Below are positions 1 to 14,200 of a DNA stretch of 64,000 bases, in pieces. Both the position numbers and the translations under genes were made by a program. The notes beneath the pieces are model-generated. The model had not been told where the DNA came from and did not search any database. It saw nothing but the letters and a program-made list of their open reading frames with translations. Location of the stretch: contig NC_087257.1 of the NCBI RefSeq assembly GCF_037042905.1, positions 28,790,001-28,854,000 of the forward strand. The letters are read 5' to 3'. The stretch comes from Lytechinus pictus (Eukaryota; Echinodermata; Echinoidea; Temnopleuroida; Toxopneustidae). Numbering within the stretch: the stretch's first letter is position 1; each line of letters opens with the position of its first letter.

Positions 1-653
1 AAAGCGGACCATTATGTGAATCGCGTCTGACCAAAAATTATGATTTTTCTTTCAAAGAGATCTTTTACAAAGATAATGAACTGAACCGAGGTGCACATTT
101 CGTGTTTTGCTCCTTTATATCATATTAGATTTCTACTTACAATTGAGTAATATTTAAGTTAGTAGCCAACCTTTACCTAAAATTGATCATCTGATAGGAA
201 TGACTGTCAGGATGTAAAAAAATATACTCAATAATTTTCCTTCAAACGTAACCAAGAATAATAATGATAATAATTGCTTACCACTGCAACCTTCATATCA
301 GGCTTGGATGCCATTTCGTCTTATCTGCAGATAGCTCCGTCTATATACATGCAAGAAAGAAATAATCTTCTCTTGTGATGATCACGTGTGTGAATTTCAA
401 CGTCAAAGCCAGAATGCCCCCCCCCCCCCCCACCACCATGACGAAAACATGCATATTCCCAAAGTCTATTCGTTGATCTACCCGCATAATTCTTATACGA
501 GATTCGATAGTCACATTATACCAAGTTGAGCAACACCGGAAAAATACCCGACAGGGAGAGAGGGGGAGCAGGGGGATATTATATACATGTATATATATAT
601 ATAATTGTGATGAGCAAGGACCTAAACATTGCGTGGGTGCTTCAGTGAGTAAT
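1..653. other. Non-coding upstream stretch
   Basis: No convincing coding region is seen. The stretch holds a short C/G homopolymer run near 418-431 and an (AT)n microsatellite near 586-603 that directly precedes the foldback element. Short open frames here have no recognisable domain and use low-complexity sequence. Confidence 0.6.
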
Positions 654-971
654 ATATTGGCGAAGAAGCTCAAAAAGCATTGAAGCTAGAGACGTAGCCT
701 GGATTTCTTCAACTTTTATTAGTACAAGCTTTCGATAATCCTGATTAAACATTACCGATGTAAAACATTAGCTTTTAAGATATACCTATATTTAGTAAAT
801 TAATCCAAATATATGCATGGAAATAGTAAAGCCATTATGTCTTTTACATCATTCTTCAGATACCTGAAGAAGGCCAAACTAAATGGCCGAAAGCTTGTAC
901 TAATAAAAGTTGAAGAAATCCAGGCTATACGTCTCTAGCTTCAATGCTTTTTTGAGCTTCTTCGCCAATAT
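654..971. mobile_element. Foldback (inverted-repeat) element with ~80 bp arms
   Basis: The left arm (654-734) and right arm (888-971) are near-perfect reverse complements. The left starts ATATTGGCGAAGAAGCTC and the right ends GAGCTTCTTCGCCAATATAT. About 150 bp of AT-rich DNA separates them. (AT)n microsatellites abut both ends, so insertion into an AT repeat is likely. A small hairpin (TTCTTCAG-ATAC-CTGAAGAA, 852-871) sits just inside the right arm. It encodes nothing visible, so it is a non-autonomous element. The family is not recognised. Confidence 0.75.
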
Positions 972-1106
972 ATATATATATATATATACATATTTAATGT
1001 GACATACATGCTACAGGTGTTGTGATCCACGAAAGCTATGCTTTCTAAGTGCATGAATTAATCGACAATTACCATATGACCTACGTCTCAGGACAGTGTG
1101 AATAAT

Positions 1107-2202
<1,096 letters not shown>

Positions 2203-2293
2203 ATGGCTTTATCTCAGGACTTGTCTGAGGAAGAATTAAGGAGACAGTTTGAGGAGCAGTTTAGTTTGGAAATTGAAAGCCTCCTGGGAATGG
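2203..2293 (+). CDS. LRRC46: LRRC46 exon 1
   Basis: Encodes MALSQDLSEEELRRQF and onward and ends at donor GG|GTAAGG in phase 1. The frame is open upstream to an ATG at 2122, so the exact start is not certain. Confidence 0.75.
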
Positions 2294-5200
2294 GTAAGGA
2301 AGCTATTCTTTTTTTAACCCGGTCATTAGAGTAGACCCGAATGTTAAATTGCACCGTACTTTATTAGTCTACCGGGCTTAGTCCCATACGTTCCGATTTG
2401 TGTGATGTGAGTACCGGTAGGCCTAGTCCTAGACAGCGACAGCTGCTAGCTGGCAGCCGGTCGTCTGTTTCGAGGAGTTTTTTAACATTTTTATTATTTT
2501 TTTAATTTCTCCTCGTACACAGACGGCTCACTATCGTGCAGCCACCATTAGGGGGTTAACAATGCAAATTCCCCCGACAGGCCGGGCTCCGGCAATTTTT
2601 GTCTTTATTTAATAATATAATAAAGATATATAAGTTTATAACTAAGATAGTAAGAACTGTACCAAAATAAAGTCAAGATAAATCCGCTTTGGCCTGAAAT
2701 CCACAGAGGGAAAAAACAGTGACTTACTTCGGCTGTCGCGTATCTTCACTTCCCTGTTTTATCTGAATTTAATACATAAACATATGGCCATTGAGTCCCT
2801 GTATAGATCGAGCTGGAAACTTTGGTGTCTGTATTTGGTGAGTGGAGCTCTGGAGCCAACGGAGAACTTCAGCGGAACAGCCAAAATTACAGAGACCGAA
2901 GCTTTTGGTCTACGGTAGGCCTAACTAAGTTAAGTTTAGGTTTGTTTTGAATTTTGGGCAAGAGTTCCATATGCATATGCATCCCCCACTAAAATTGAAA
3001 ATAAAAACATGGATAAGGTTCAGAATAATTAAAATATCTAGCCCTAATATTAGAACATATATGATGGGGGTGTGGACATACATACCAAAATATTGCTTGA
3101 ATCCTGCTCGAAATTCGACGGAATAAAGTTTATTCCGTCAAATTTCGAGCAGTATCCAAATGTTACTCGTTAGTGTGTGTAACTTGTTAATAGACCTTAT
3201 CGCAAATAGATTTATGCAAAGGATCATGGGATCGAACCACCCTGGGATGGGGTTCGAGTCCCAACTAAGGTAAGCAACACTACAGATAAAAATGATAGAA
3301 AAATCTGAAGACTTAGTGAACAACAAGTTGGTGAACGAACTGGAAGTCTCAACAATCTTGTTGTTATTTTTGGTAGGGGTGCATATGGAACTCTTTCCAA
3401 ATTTTGTTCCAATTCGGTGACGGTGCTAGTCTGCTACACTGCTACCACACACTTTCGTATCTGGGATGATAAAATTGGTCCTACCTAGTTTTGAAAACTC
3501 ATTATTTTTATATGTCCATCACACAGTTTAAACAATTTTAATGGCTTGTGCTCGAGCTGAGAAGGACGATGTTGATGGAAATATCAAGCAACGTGAAGCA
3601 GGTTTTTCTCAATTCAAATTGCCTTGATTGAAATAATATTGGTCCACTACATGACTGTATCTAACTCTAAGTCAGAGTATAGTTGCAACAGGCAGAACAA
3701 ATGACAGTGCCCACGCTACGGTATTATAACCTTATACAGTCCAATGAATTAAATCTAGAAAAATGAGAAATCCTGCCTGTTAACTATAGGCCTATTTCTA
3801 CAGTCCTAGACCTACTTGATTTAAAGGGAATTTAGAACTAGTTCTGAAACTGTTTTATTGTAAAGTCTTCAACTCTGTGAATTTCTAATGTATTTCTTAA
3901 TTTCAGCAGTCCACCGATTTAGAAGATATTGCACTGGTGACTGGCAGCATCGGTCAGTCACTTCTGGATCAGTCAGTTTGACTCGGCTGTACTTGAATTT
4001 CGAATTTCAAGTTCATCCTTGGGTGTTGCATTGGTGTTAGAATGGGAGTAAAAACAAATAGATCGAGATCTTCAACACCCGCTGTAATGCAAATGAGATT
4101 CAACACCATGTGCCCAACATGAACTGTCAGACATAGATTCCAATAAATTCAAGCAAAAAATTTGAGAAATCTTGCTGGGTAAATTTATTTTCAGAGTCAT
4201 AAATGTACTTTAAATCACGGGCGCTGTTTGTTATTAACTGGGGGAAATGACACATACCATAGGTAAATGCTCAGTAGTAAAATGTACCATCTTGGAAATT
4301 TGATTTTGCAAAAAAAATCATAAAAGAAAATAGGCCTACCTAGTACAAGAAATAAAAAAGGCATTTTTTCCACCAAAATCTTCTTTCATAGGTTCACAAT
4401 TCCATTAAAGCCAATATTGTTTTGTGGGTGATAAACATTTTCTTTAAAGAAAAGTAGATGGGGAAAAGGGGTACTTTTTCACATGTGAGACATCTGCGCA
4501 TACATGATATTCACATTCTATGTGTCAACAAGAGTAAAGCCCTTGAAGTAGAAATTTGTTCTCCCAATCTGGAGACTGTTTCTGAATTTAGCTTCTTAAC
4601 AAAATTCTATATTATTCCCTTTATATGGGAAGCAGACTCTCCCATATTGCTTGTAGATGTGGGTCTTTACTGAATTCGTGTTGTATATTTCATGTTTATG
4701 CAGGTCGTCGTCCGCCATCCCATATCAGCATGTCCTTGATTTCAAAGAGAAACCTACCAGAATCAATAGCCCAGGGATCGGGAGATGAACTGTGAGTATT
4801 GGGATTATTTACATTGTAACTACTTTTGTAGTAGATAACTCACCCTATATCTTCCAATCTTTAAAGCCCGTATTGAAATCTTGTAATTGAAATTACTCAT
4901 TATCAAAGTTTGAATTCATTTCCAGATATATTTCAAAATTATATAAACTAAAACACATATGAAAATGGTAAAGTTTTCAATTAACTTGTCTAAACAAACA
5001 AAATTTGAGGCCTTCAATTTGGGGGAGGTTTTTGTTTTGCCAAATATCGGAAATATACACGTATCTCAGGGTACAGTCATATTGTAATAATATGAAATAG
5101 TAAAACTGGTGATAATGGTGATAGTGTGGTAGCGGTGGTGGTAGTTGTGGGTGGTGATGCTGGTGGTGATGATGGTGGTGTTGGTGGTGATGGTGGTAGT

Positions 5201-8200
5201 CCTGTTGGTGGGTGGCGGTGATAGTGGTGGTGGTGGGTGGTGGTGGTGGTAGGGCAAGTCCAAGAATTCGCGCGCGTTACGTATGGGACATTTCAGAGGC
5301 TTTAATGACCTGAAAAATAGTGTTAAATGACTTTGATTAGATTGAATACCCTCATGATGGTAGACATCTAGGAGAAGAATAATCATGCAAAAAATGGTGA
5401 CATATGACTTTGACCTTGACCTTTTAGAGAGAAAAGATGTTCCGTTACGTATGGGACGCAGAAAAAAGACAATTTTTAAAACATTTTTTCCAAGTTGAGA
5501 ATTCTCTGAAAGTATTTCATTTGACAACTTGTTACTTCTGTGATAGAAGTCACAATACTCTAGTATATCTAAAGCAAGTTTCATGTCATAAGCCAAATCC
5601 CTCTAATTACAGACTCTAATTAAACAAATTAATGACATGTTACGTATGGGACATTTTGTCCCCATAGAGAATGTACACAATTTTCCCCATAATTCAAAAA
5701 ATTGAAATAATTTAAAATACGGAAATAACAAATGAGTTTCTTTCTTTTAAAATGTTCTATTGAGACATATTTGATATGACTGAAAGGGAAATAAGCCATT
5801 TCAACATTTTTTTTCTTGTTTTTCATGGTTTCATGAATTCCTTATGTATTTCTATTGTTTTTTATTTTTTTCATATTTTTCCATTTTCACAATTTTTCGG
5901 TTCGATTGTTTTCATTTATCAGTAATCATAACAAATCAGTCTTTAGAAATAAAGAAAAGGTAAATAATCACTTTTTAGAGCACTCTTGAAATTTGTTTTT
6001 CTCCATTCACTTTGTATACAAATCTCCCCATTGACATTGTGTGTAAATGTCCCATACGTAACAATTTTTTAATTAACTTTTAATTAAAAAGTAAAAGCTA
6101 TTTTTGAAACTTTTTGTGGTATAACATTTTCATACTTAATAAATTAGAACTTCCCAGAGATGCAACAATACAAGTGTTGTATTATGACAAATAACTTAAA
6201 AGAACGTCTTCAAAATGTTACGTATGGGACATTCCATCCTTGGACAAGCCCTAATTTACATAATTAATTAGATGACACCACTTTTTTCCCCCCAAAAGTA
6301 ATAAGATGTTAGGTGGTCCATGTCCCACCTATGACTAAATCTCAGAAGATTTGTTTTCATTTTCTATGAGTTTTTATAATTGTCCCATACGTAACGCCCA
6401 TTTTACCAATTATGCAAATTAGGTGCCCCAAATTAGCATAAATATGCATATTATCAAAATTTTCTTAATGAAATTTTGAAATTCCACATTTGGGCTTTCT
6501 TACCCCACCAAAGATAACTTCTTAAATTAAAGATGAAATTTTGCCTTCTAGGGTGACCTTTTCTTGGACTTGCCCGGTAGTGATGCTGGTGGTGCTGGGA
6601 TTGGAGGTGTTGGTGGTGATCGTGGAAGTGGTGGTGGTGATGGTGGGTGTGGGTGGTGGTGGTGGTGGTGGTGGTGATGGTGTTGGTGGTGTTGATGCTG
6701 GTCACACTTGGTAAGTAATGGTGGAAGTTGTAATAAAAGCCATAGTGGAATGAGATAATGAAACTAAAGTACAGTAGGTTTACACATTTTGAGATTTGCA
6801 GATATACTGGGGACATGAATGCAAAATAACATTGAGTTTGTTCCCAAATTCACGAAGTTATATGTTTGAGTTATTACCTCCATTTGTTATCTTTGTCAGT
6901 ATTGCAGGTTTGATGAAGCTGACTCACGTACGTCTTGACCGAGAGAACATCACAGAGATTGACAACCTTGAGATGCTAGGACCTGTAACAAATCTTTACC
7001 TTCAGCAGGTTCGTCTTCTTTTATGGGCCAGGTCCCCATTTCATTAAGACTTGCGATTATGGTAACTTTGCTGTGATGGTTACAGTGTAAACTACCATGG
7101 AAAATTAGATTTCGATTTGCTGCTAAACCCTAATGTGGATATTGGCTAAGTTACCATAATCGGCTCCTGTATGAAAATATGTAAAGATACAATGTAAATA
7201 TCAATCAAAACCAAAGCGCTGTCTATGATTGTTTATGTAAGCTTGTGAAATATCTTGAATTGATAGGCTACATGGTTAGTTTGGCATAATTTCATCTTGC
7301 ATGTTGTTATTGATCATGAATATGATGAAATCCCCATGGTAGAAATTGGAGGCTAGATGATGATGTTGGTAGAGGGGGTCAACACTACCCCCCCCCCTTC
7401 AATCCTCATATTCTTTTAGGACACCCTGTTGATCAGATAGAAAATCATATACTTGCAATGTTACACTGTTTTATTAATTATGCTAATTTATTTGTAGAAT
7501 CAGATTTCTTTACTATCAATCACCAAATGAAGCATTGAATATGCTATTTTTTTATGTAGGTGTATGTAATATTTGTAGTGGTCTTCATGGTGTTTTCAAA
7601 AAATAAATGGTGTCGAAATTTAATTTTGACACATTTTATTGAAGTTTGAACAAGATTCTAAAGGTAAAAGTCATCAAACATCACAGTAGCAGCTTTATGC
7701 AATTCAAAAATATGTAGGGGTTACCACCTACCCCTTTTCTGATCTTTTAATGACAAATGAATTGAGTATATTAACAATTGTATGAAAAATCTGCACCTGA
7801 TATTTGTTCTATTTCAGAATTCCATAGAGAAGATAGAAAACTTGGAGTGTCTTACTTCCGTTCAGTTCCTCACCCTGGCTGGGAATAAGATCAACAAGAT
7901 TGAGAACTTGAAGATACTTGATACACTCAAGCTATTAGACCTGTCTGATAACAAGATTACAGATTTAACAGAAGGTATTATATCATTAATGGAATGATGA
8001 GGAGAATAATGATGATGTGGTGGTGGTGGTGGGGATGAGGATGATGACGATGGTGATGATGATGATGATGGTGATGGTGATGGTGATGAAGATAATGATG
8101 ATGATGATGATGATGGTGATGGTGATGAAGATGATGATGGTGATGAAGATGATAATGATGATGATGATGATGATGATGGTGATGAAGATGATGATGATGG

Positions 8201-11200
8201 TGATGGTGATGATGATGATGATGTTGATGATGATGGTGATGAAGAAGATGTATATTCTATAAAATGCACCGTCTTCTTTAATCCCATACGAATATCCTAC
8301 ACTATTGTCAGTCAAGAGAAAATATATGGTAGATCTGTGTCATATTCAATTAGTAATTGATTAAAATTATATGGGATCAGATCCTAAGCATGTTTTCATG
8401 TGCAAAGTTAACTCCCATTACTTGAAAACTTGTGGTATCTTCAATTAATGTATGCATTCTAATTTCTTGATTTCAATCAGATGAGCTTCCAAAGTCATTG
8501 GTGTTCCTGGACTTGAGAAATAATCCATGCACTGCCCTACCAGATTATAGGTGAGTGATTAAAACCTCCATGAGCTGTTGTTAAATAAGTTCCATCATAT
8601 TTTCTCTGGCAACATTCGCTCTGATGGAAAATTGGTACGTAAGCTAAACATAAAATCTTACCTCCAAAACTAAATAAACCCTGATCCTTATCTTTACATT
8701 ATGGTAAACCAAATAATAATAATAATCTGCTTTTATGTAGCGCTTAATACATCGGAACGACATCTTTACAGATATGTTATTACCCTCTCTATTACAACAC
8801 TCTATTATGATCCTAACTCTAACCCTATGCTCTTTGAAATGATAAAACCGGAGCAAATGTTGTAGGAATAAATGTCTTGTAACTTCTGAAGGTTTCCATG
8901 GCGAAGAAGAATAGTGTAGTAGGTTTCACGGTACACCATGTATCTTTCTTGGGCAAGTGTTGATCCTGAAAAAGACCACCCAAACTCGACGTTTCGAAAA
9001 GTGTGTTCTTGTCATCTTTAGGAGAATGTCTTGTTACCGTTAAATCATCAACGTTTAAAGTCTGTTTTTCCCACTTTGGTTGGACTGTTCATTTCATAGA
9101 TAGCTCTCCATCATAATGTCTTGTCATTTGGATCAAAGTGGGTAATGTTACACAATTTTCTGTCTTTATCGATTACGTCTTGCGAGGTCTCCATGTGGAT
9201 TCCTCTCAACTGTGAAATTTACTGGAGTCAGTGGCTCCAAACATTATGAATTTCTTGTCATGAATTCTCAGATCGTTATGGCTAAACTTGGCTGGCAAAG
9301 ATTGGGAAGATAATTTGTATTAAGGCTTGATCACGAGAATGATCTTGATATTGGGCTTTGGATTTTCTTTCTTCTCAGATAAGAGAGAGAAAGATGAAAT
9401 CATGAAACTTTTTTATGCAAAGGAAATGTCTGAATAAGTAAAATTGATAGCCAGCAAATTTTGGTATGTTGTTTTCTCCTATGAAATTAATTCCTGCCAG
9501 TTCCCTATAGCTCTCACATAGGATGATTGCAACTCAATATGGATAAATTTCTTTCTGAAAGATTGAATGCCCTTGGGTAAGATTTGAACTGACAACTGTC
9601 TGATTTAAAAAAGGAAAAAACAGACCACCACTACATTATTAAAGTCTTTCATGTAATTTAATTTATCAGTATCTGTTGCATATGTTGTTTATTACTATTA
9701 ATTATTCATTTTGTAATTTTGCTGATAAAGAAGGTATGATAGTTATTATTTTTGTCTCGCCCACCAGAGGTAAAGGTGAGACTTAGGGATCCAAATGTCG
9801 TCCGTCCGTCACAAACCTAATGACACATAACTCCACAACCGTAAGTTGCTTTTCAACCAAACTTGGATGATAGATGGACTTGGGGGACCTGCAGGTTAGG
9901 CTGCAGTCGGAGGTCACATGGTAAGGTCTAAGGTCATTTTCAGGTCAACGTTAAAGTTTACATGCAAGACTCTCTTATGACACCTAACTCTGCAACCGTA
10001 AGTCACTTTTCAATTAAACTTGGATGGTAGATGGACTTAGGGGACCTGCATGTTATGCTGTAGTCGGAGGTCACATGGTTAGGTCAAAGGTCATTTTCAG
10101 GTCAATGTTAAAGTTTACATGCAAGACTCTCTTATGACACCTAACTCTGCAACCGTAAGTCACTTTTCAACAAAACTTGGATGGTAGATGTTCCTTAGGC
10201 AACCTGCATGTTATGCTGCAGTCAGAGGTCACATGGTAAGGTCAAAGGTAATTTTTAGGTCAACATTAAAGTTTACGTGCAAGGCTCCTATGACAAATGT
10301 TATTCCATCCCAGTCATCTCACAATTAAGTTTTTATACAATTATGTTGCGTGCCCTCGCAAATCACGATATTTCTGGTTATTTTCATAAGTGGGCGAGAC
10401 ACAAAATCGCTTTTGCCTTGTTCATAATATTGGAAATTTATGTAAAGGGATGTGGAACCTTTTGCATCCAAACTTATTTGGTGTTCATACAAGTTTGTGA
10501 TGTTGTACTTCCGTTTTGTTTGTGATGTTGTACTTCCGTTTTGTTTTCGACCCTTTTACAAACTTGCAGGACCCGGCTTCTAGCAGCACTTCCAAATCTT
10601 AAGCAGCTTGACAATGAGTTGCTGACCAAAGATGAGAAGAGATCAGCTGGACATCCTGTGTCTAGCGATGATGATGATGAGGAAGAGGAGGAGGTTGGAG
10701 AAGGTGGGGATGTTCGTAGTGGTCAAGATGATGTTCAGATAGATGGTGAGTTTCAGATGATGACCAATAATCTGTCGGAAGAAGTCTTGAATATTACCTC
10801 CTCTTTGGGATTATTTCAGCTTGTGAAATTCCCAACCAGAAGAGGAAATACCTGCAACCAACGTGATTCTATCCTTGATTTAGTGTTTTGCAATGATGAA
10901 GATCTTATTGCAAACATCTGCCCTGGTCCAGGCATTGGAAAGAGTGATCATGATTCAGTTCAGTTTGATATTACCCTCTGTGCCGTAACAAAATCACTCC
11001 CTCGCTCGTTTTGGCAATTTCACAAGGCAGACAAACATGATTTTCAAAGGTCAATTCAATTGATTCCCTGGGATTTATTTATCGATGAAAATGATATAGA
11101 CACCACTTGGGATAACTTTACTATGCTATTGCATGCGGCTGTCAAAGATGTTGTTCCCTCTGCCCAAGCAAAAGGTCGGCGACGCAAGCCATGGATCACC

Positions 11201-14200
11201 GCAGATATCGTCCATCTCTCCCGAAAAAAGAAACGTGCATACCGCAAAGCCATTTCTAACAAACACAATAGCACATTGTGGGAGAAGTTTCAAAAACTGA
11301 ACAAGGATATTATTAGACTTACTAAACTATCCTATAATGACTATTTGCAATCTCTAGCTTTGAATTTGGCTCGTGATCCTAAAAGATTCTGGTCATTTGT
11401 AAACGCTCAAAGAAAGAAATCTAACGTGTCATGCTTCTCATACAATAATGATTCGGTTGAATCTATTTCAATGATTGCACAGGCTTTCAACAATCATTTC
11501 GTAGGAAACTTCTCCACGCCACAGTTAGAAACATGGAATGATGATTATGATTCTTGTACGTCCCACTTTGGAATGACTCCTTTGAAAGATTTTGAAATAG
11601 ACGAGTGTGATGTTTTTAAAGAAATAGTAAAATTGAAAGTCAATAAGCCCCCTGGCCCTGATGGCATTTCCCCAAACTTTCTTAAAATTGGTGATACTGC
11701 TATCACTCCAATCCTTACGAAAGTTTTTAATTTAAGCCTCAAGCTTGGATGTGTACCCAGGTCATGGAAGCAAGCTTATGTGACTCCGCTCCACAAGAGT
11801 GGTGACCGTAAGAAGATCGAAAACTATCGACCAATTTCACTTTGCTCTGTTCCATGTAAGATACTTGAACGGCTTATTGTGGCCAAGCTTCTAAATCACT
11901 CACAAACTTACAAGATTATTCCTGATTCCCAGCATGGTTTCCTCCCAAAGCGCTCATCCTCAACACAAGCTGTTACCCTCCATTCTAATTGGGCAAAGGC
12001 TTTGGACCAGTCTAAACCCCCAAGAATTGATGCAATCTTTTTGGACTGGTCCAAAGCCTTCGACAAGGTTAACCATTTCAAACTAGTCCAAAAGTTGCAT
12101 AACTATGGAATTTGTGGGAAATTGCTTTGTTGGATACGTTCTTTCCTCTCAGATCGGCAACAGTGTGTATTGTTTGAAGGGATAAAATCGGAGTGGATAA
12201 CAGTTCCCTCCGGTGTACCACAAGGCTCCGTTATAGGACCGATCCTATTTAATTACTTTACTGCTGAATTACCGAACACTGTCTCCTCTCCCCTCCCCCA
12301 ATATGCCGATGACACGGTCTTGTATCGGGAAATCTATACCCCTGATGACTCTAAATTGTTGCAAACAGACCTGAACAACATACTTTTATGGTGCAATAAT
12401 GACATGGTCCTGAATTCATCCAAATGTAAAGGTTATGCATATAACTAGGTCCCGTAAACCAGTGACCACTGTTTACTTCCTTGGAGAAAAGCAGTTAGAC
12501 AAAGTTGAGTCCTATAAATATCTTGGACTCAAACTCGCACGAGATCTGAGTTGGAAAGACCACATTCAACATGTTGTTAACAGATGTTCCATGCTTTGTG
12601 GTTTTATTCGCCGTACAGTGAAATCTAGAAATGCCACAGTTCTCACAAAACTATTCTGCTCATTATGCAGACCTGTGATTGAGTACGGTATTCCAACATG
12701 GCTCCCCCATCAGAAAAACCATATCAGAGCCATTGAAGGTGTGCAAAGGCGTTTCACTAGATTTTGTTTCCCATACGAAGTTGCCAATTCCTTATCTTAC
12801 ACGGAACGCCTATCCCTACTAAACATACCCCCTCTCTATAATAGACTCGTTTACCTGTCAATGTCTTTTGTAATAAAGTGCCTGCATAGACATTATGACA
12901 TGCCTACTTCTCTGTTACCAATCCCAAGCCATAGACGAACTCACACACTCGTCTTCAATCATCAACTTGCACGATCAAATTGTTTAAGATTTACTTGTTT
13001 CCATGTTTTTCCCAGATTCTGGGAGCATTTATCAGAGGCAGACAGAGACTTGTGTGTAGGAACCAACGTTTTCCCCTTCCTCAGTGTGTTACGAAATTTC
13101 CTCTTTGAATTACCTCCCCTCGTAGAAGCATATTAATTTGTTAGCACGTACCCATACCCTAATAACGCTAGAACCATTTTTAATTTGTAGTCTCACACAG
13201 TATCAAAATTGTGATCCCTTCTAAAGTCTTCCTAGCATGTCTTAGATCTTTTTTTTTTTACATTTAAAAAAAAACATTTTATATGTCACTCACTTGTTTG
13301 TACTTTGATTAATTATTTGGTTTTCTAATAGTTTGCTATACATGTATTTCAATCAACTGAAATTCTATTACACCTTCATATAATTAATTAATTACCATTC
13401 CCCTTTTCGTGTAAAGCTCTCAACTTAGTTCTTGTCACATCAGGCCAATGCTTTGAATGTGTGTTTCATTTATGATTGATTATTTGATTTTCTAATGCTT
13501 TGCCATACATTCCCATTCTTCATATTGTTTATTTTTTTCTGTTACACATAAATTTATTTACTTTTCTTGATATGGTAGCTTAAATTCAGTTGATATCTAA
13601 GAAGTCGTTTACTTTGCTTTTTTTTGTTAAACCCGCACATAACCGTGACAAATGTCATAATACAACAATTTATCTCAGACTCTTGAAATTCAATAAGTTG
13701 ACCTACCATCTCTGTCTCTAATTTGATAAATGACTAATTTCTGATTTGACCCAATCTACATTTTTTTTCTTAAAGTATGAATTTGAAAACCTTGGGTTTT
13801 TTTTTCATTCATATTACGATGAATGTTAATTTATATAGAAGTATTGTAATTACATGTTTGAATTTATTGCTATTTTGTGTTATTCCATGTAGACACCAGC
13901 CAATGTGGAGAACCTCTCGACAGAATTTTCAATTCTTTTAGGTGATCCCCAGGCATTGGCTGGTGCTAAATTTTACATTTCTTTTGTAATGTTTCTATTG
14001 CTGTCATGTTTTCTTGCCTGGAAATGAAATAAATAAAATAAATAAAATAAATAAATAAGATGATGGTGATGATGAAGAAGATCATGATGATGATGATGAT
14101 GATAATTGTAATTATGATGATGATGATGAAGAAGGTGATGGAGATGATGGTGATGATGGTGATTGTGATGATGATGGTGGTGATGGTGATGATGAGGATG

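Larger units (their letters stand above)
4792..6899 (+). other. LRRC46 intron 2
   Basis: Contains a GGT/GAT microsatellite (about 5107-5251 and 6580-6712) split by a 1324-bp TIR element. No exon was found in the rest. Confidence 0.75.
10762..14057 (+). mobile_element. 5'-truncated non-LTR retrotransposon (CR1/jockey-like) in LRRC46 intron 6
   Basis: Starts inside the endonuclease domain, continues through reverse transcriptase, a ~750-bp 3' UTR with a hairpin, and a tail of (AATAAA)n at about 14028-14056. AGATGATG occurs just before the 5' end (10754-10761) and just after the tail (14058-14065). This is a plausible 8-bp target duplication, though the target is itself GAT-rich. The insertion is ~16 bp downstream of the exon 6 donor, in the transcribed orientation of the host gene. 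Confidence 0.85.

Noticed and set aside
3235-3275. tRNA-like stretch GGTTCGAGTCCCAAC
   Set aside because: Only a B-box-like word; no cloverleaf can be built around it.
7862-8315. Long Ser/Ile/Met-rich open frames on both strands
   Set aside because: Artefacts of the GAT/GGT microsatellite in LRRC46 intron 4.
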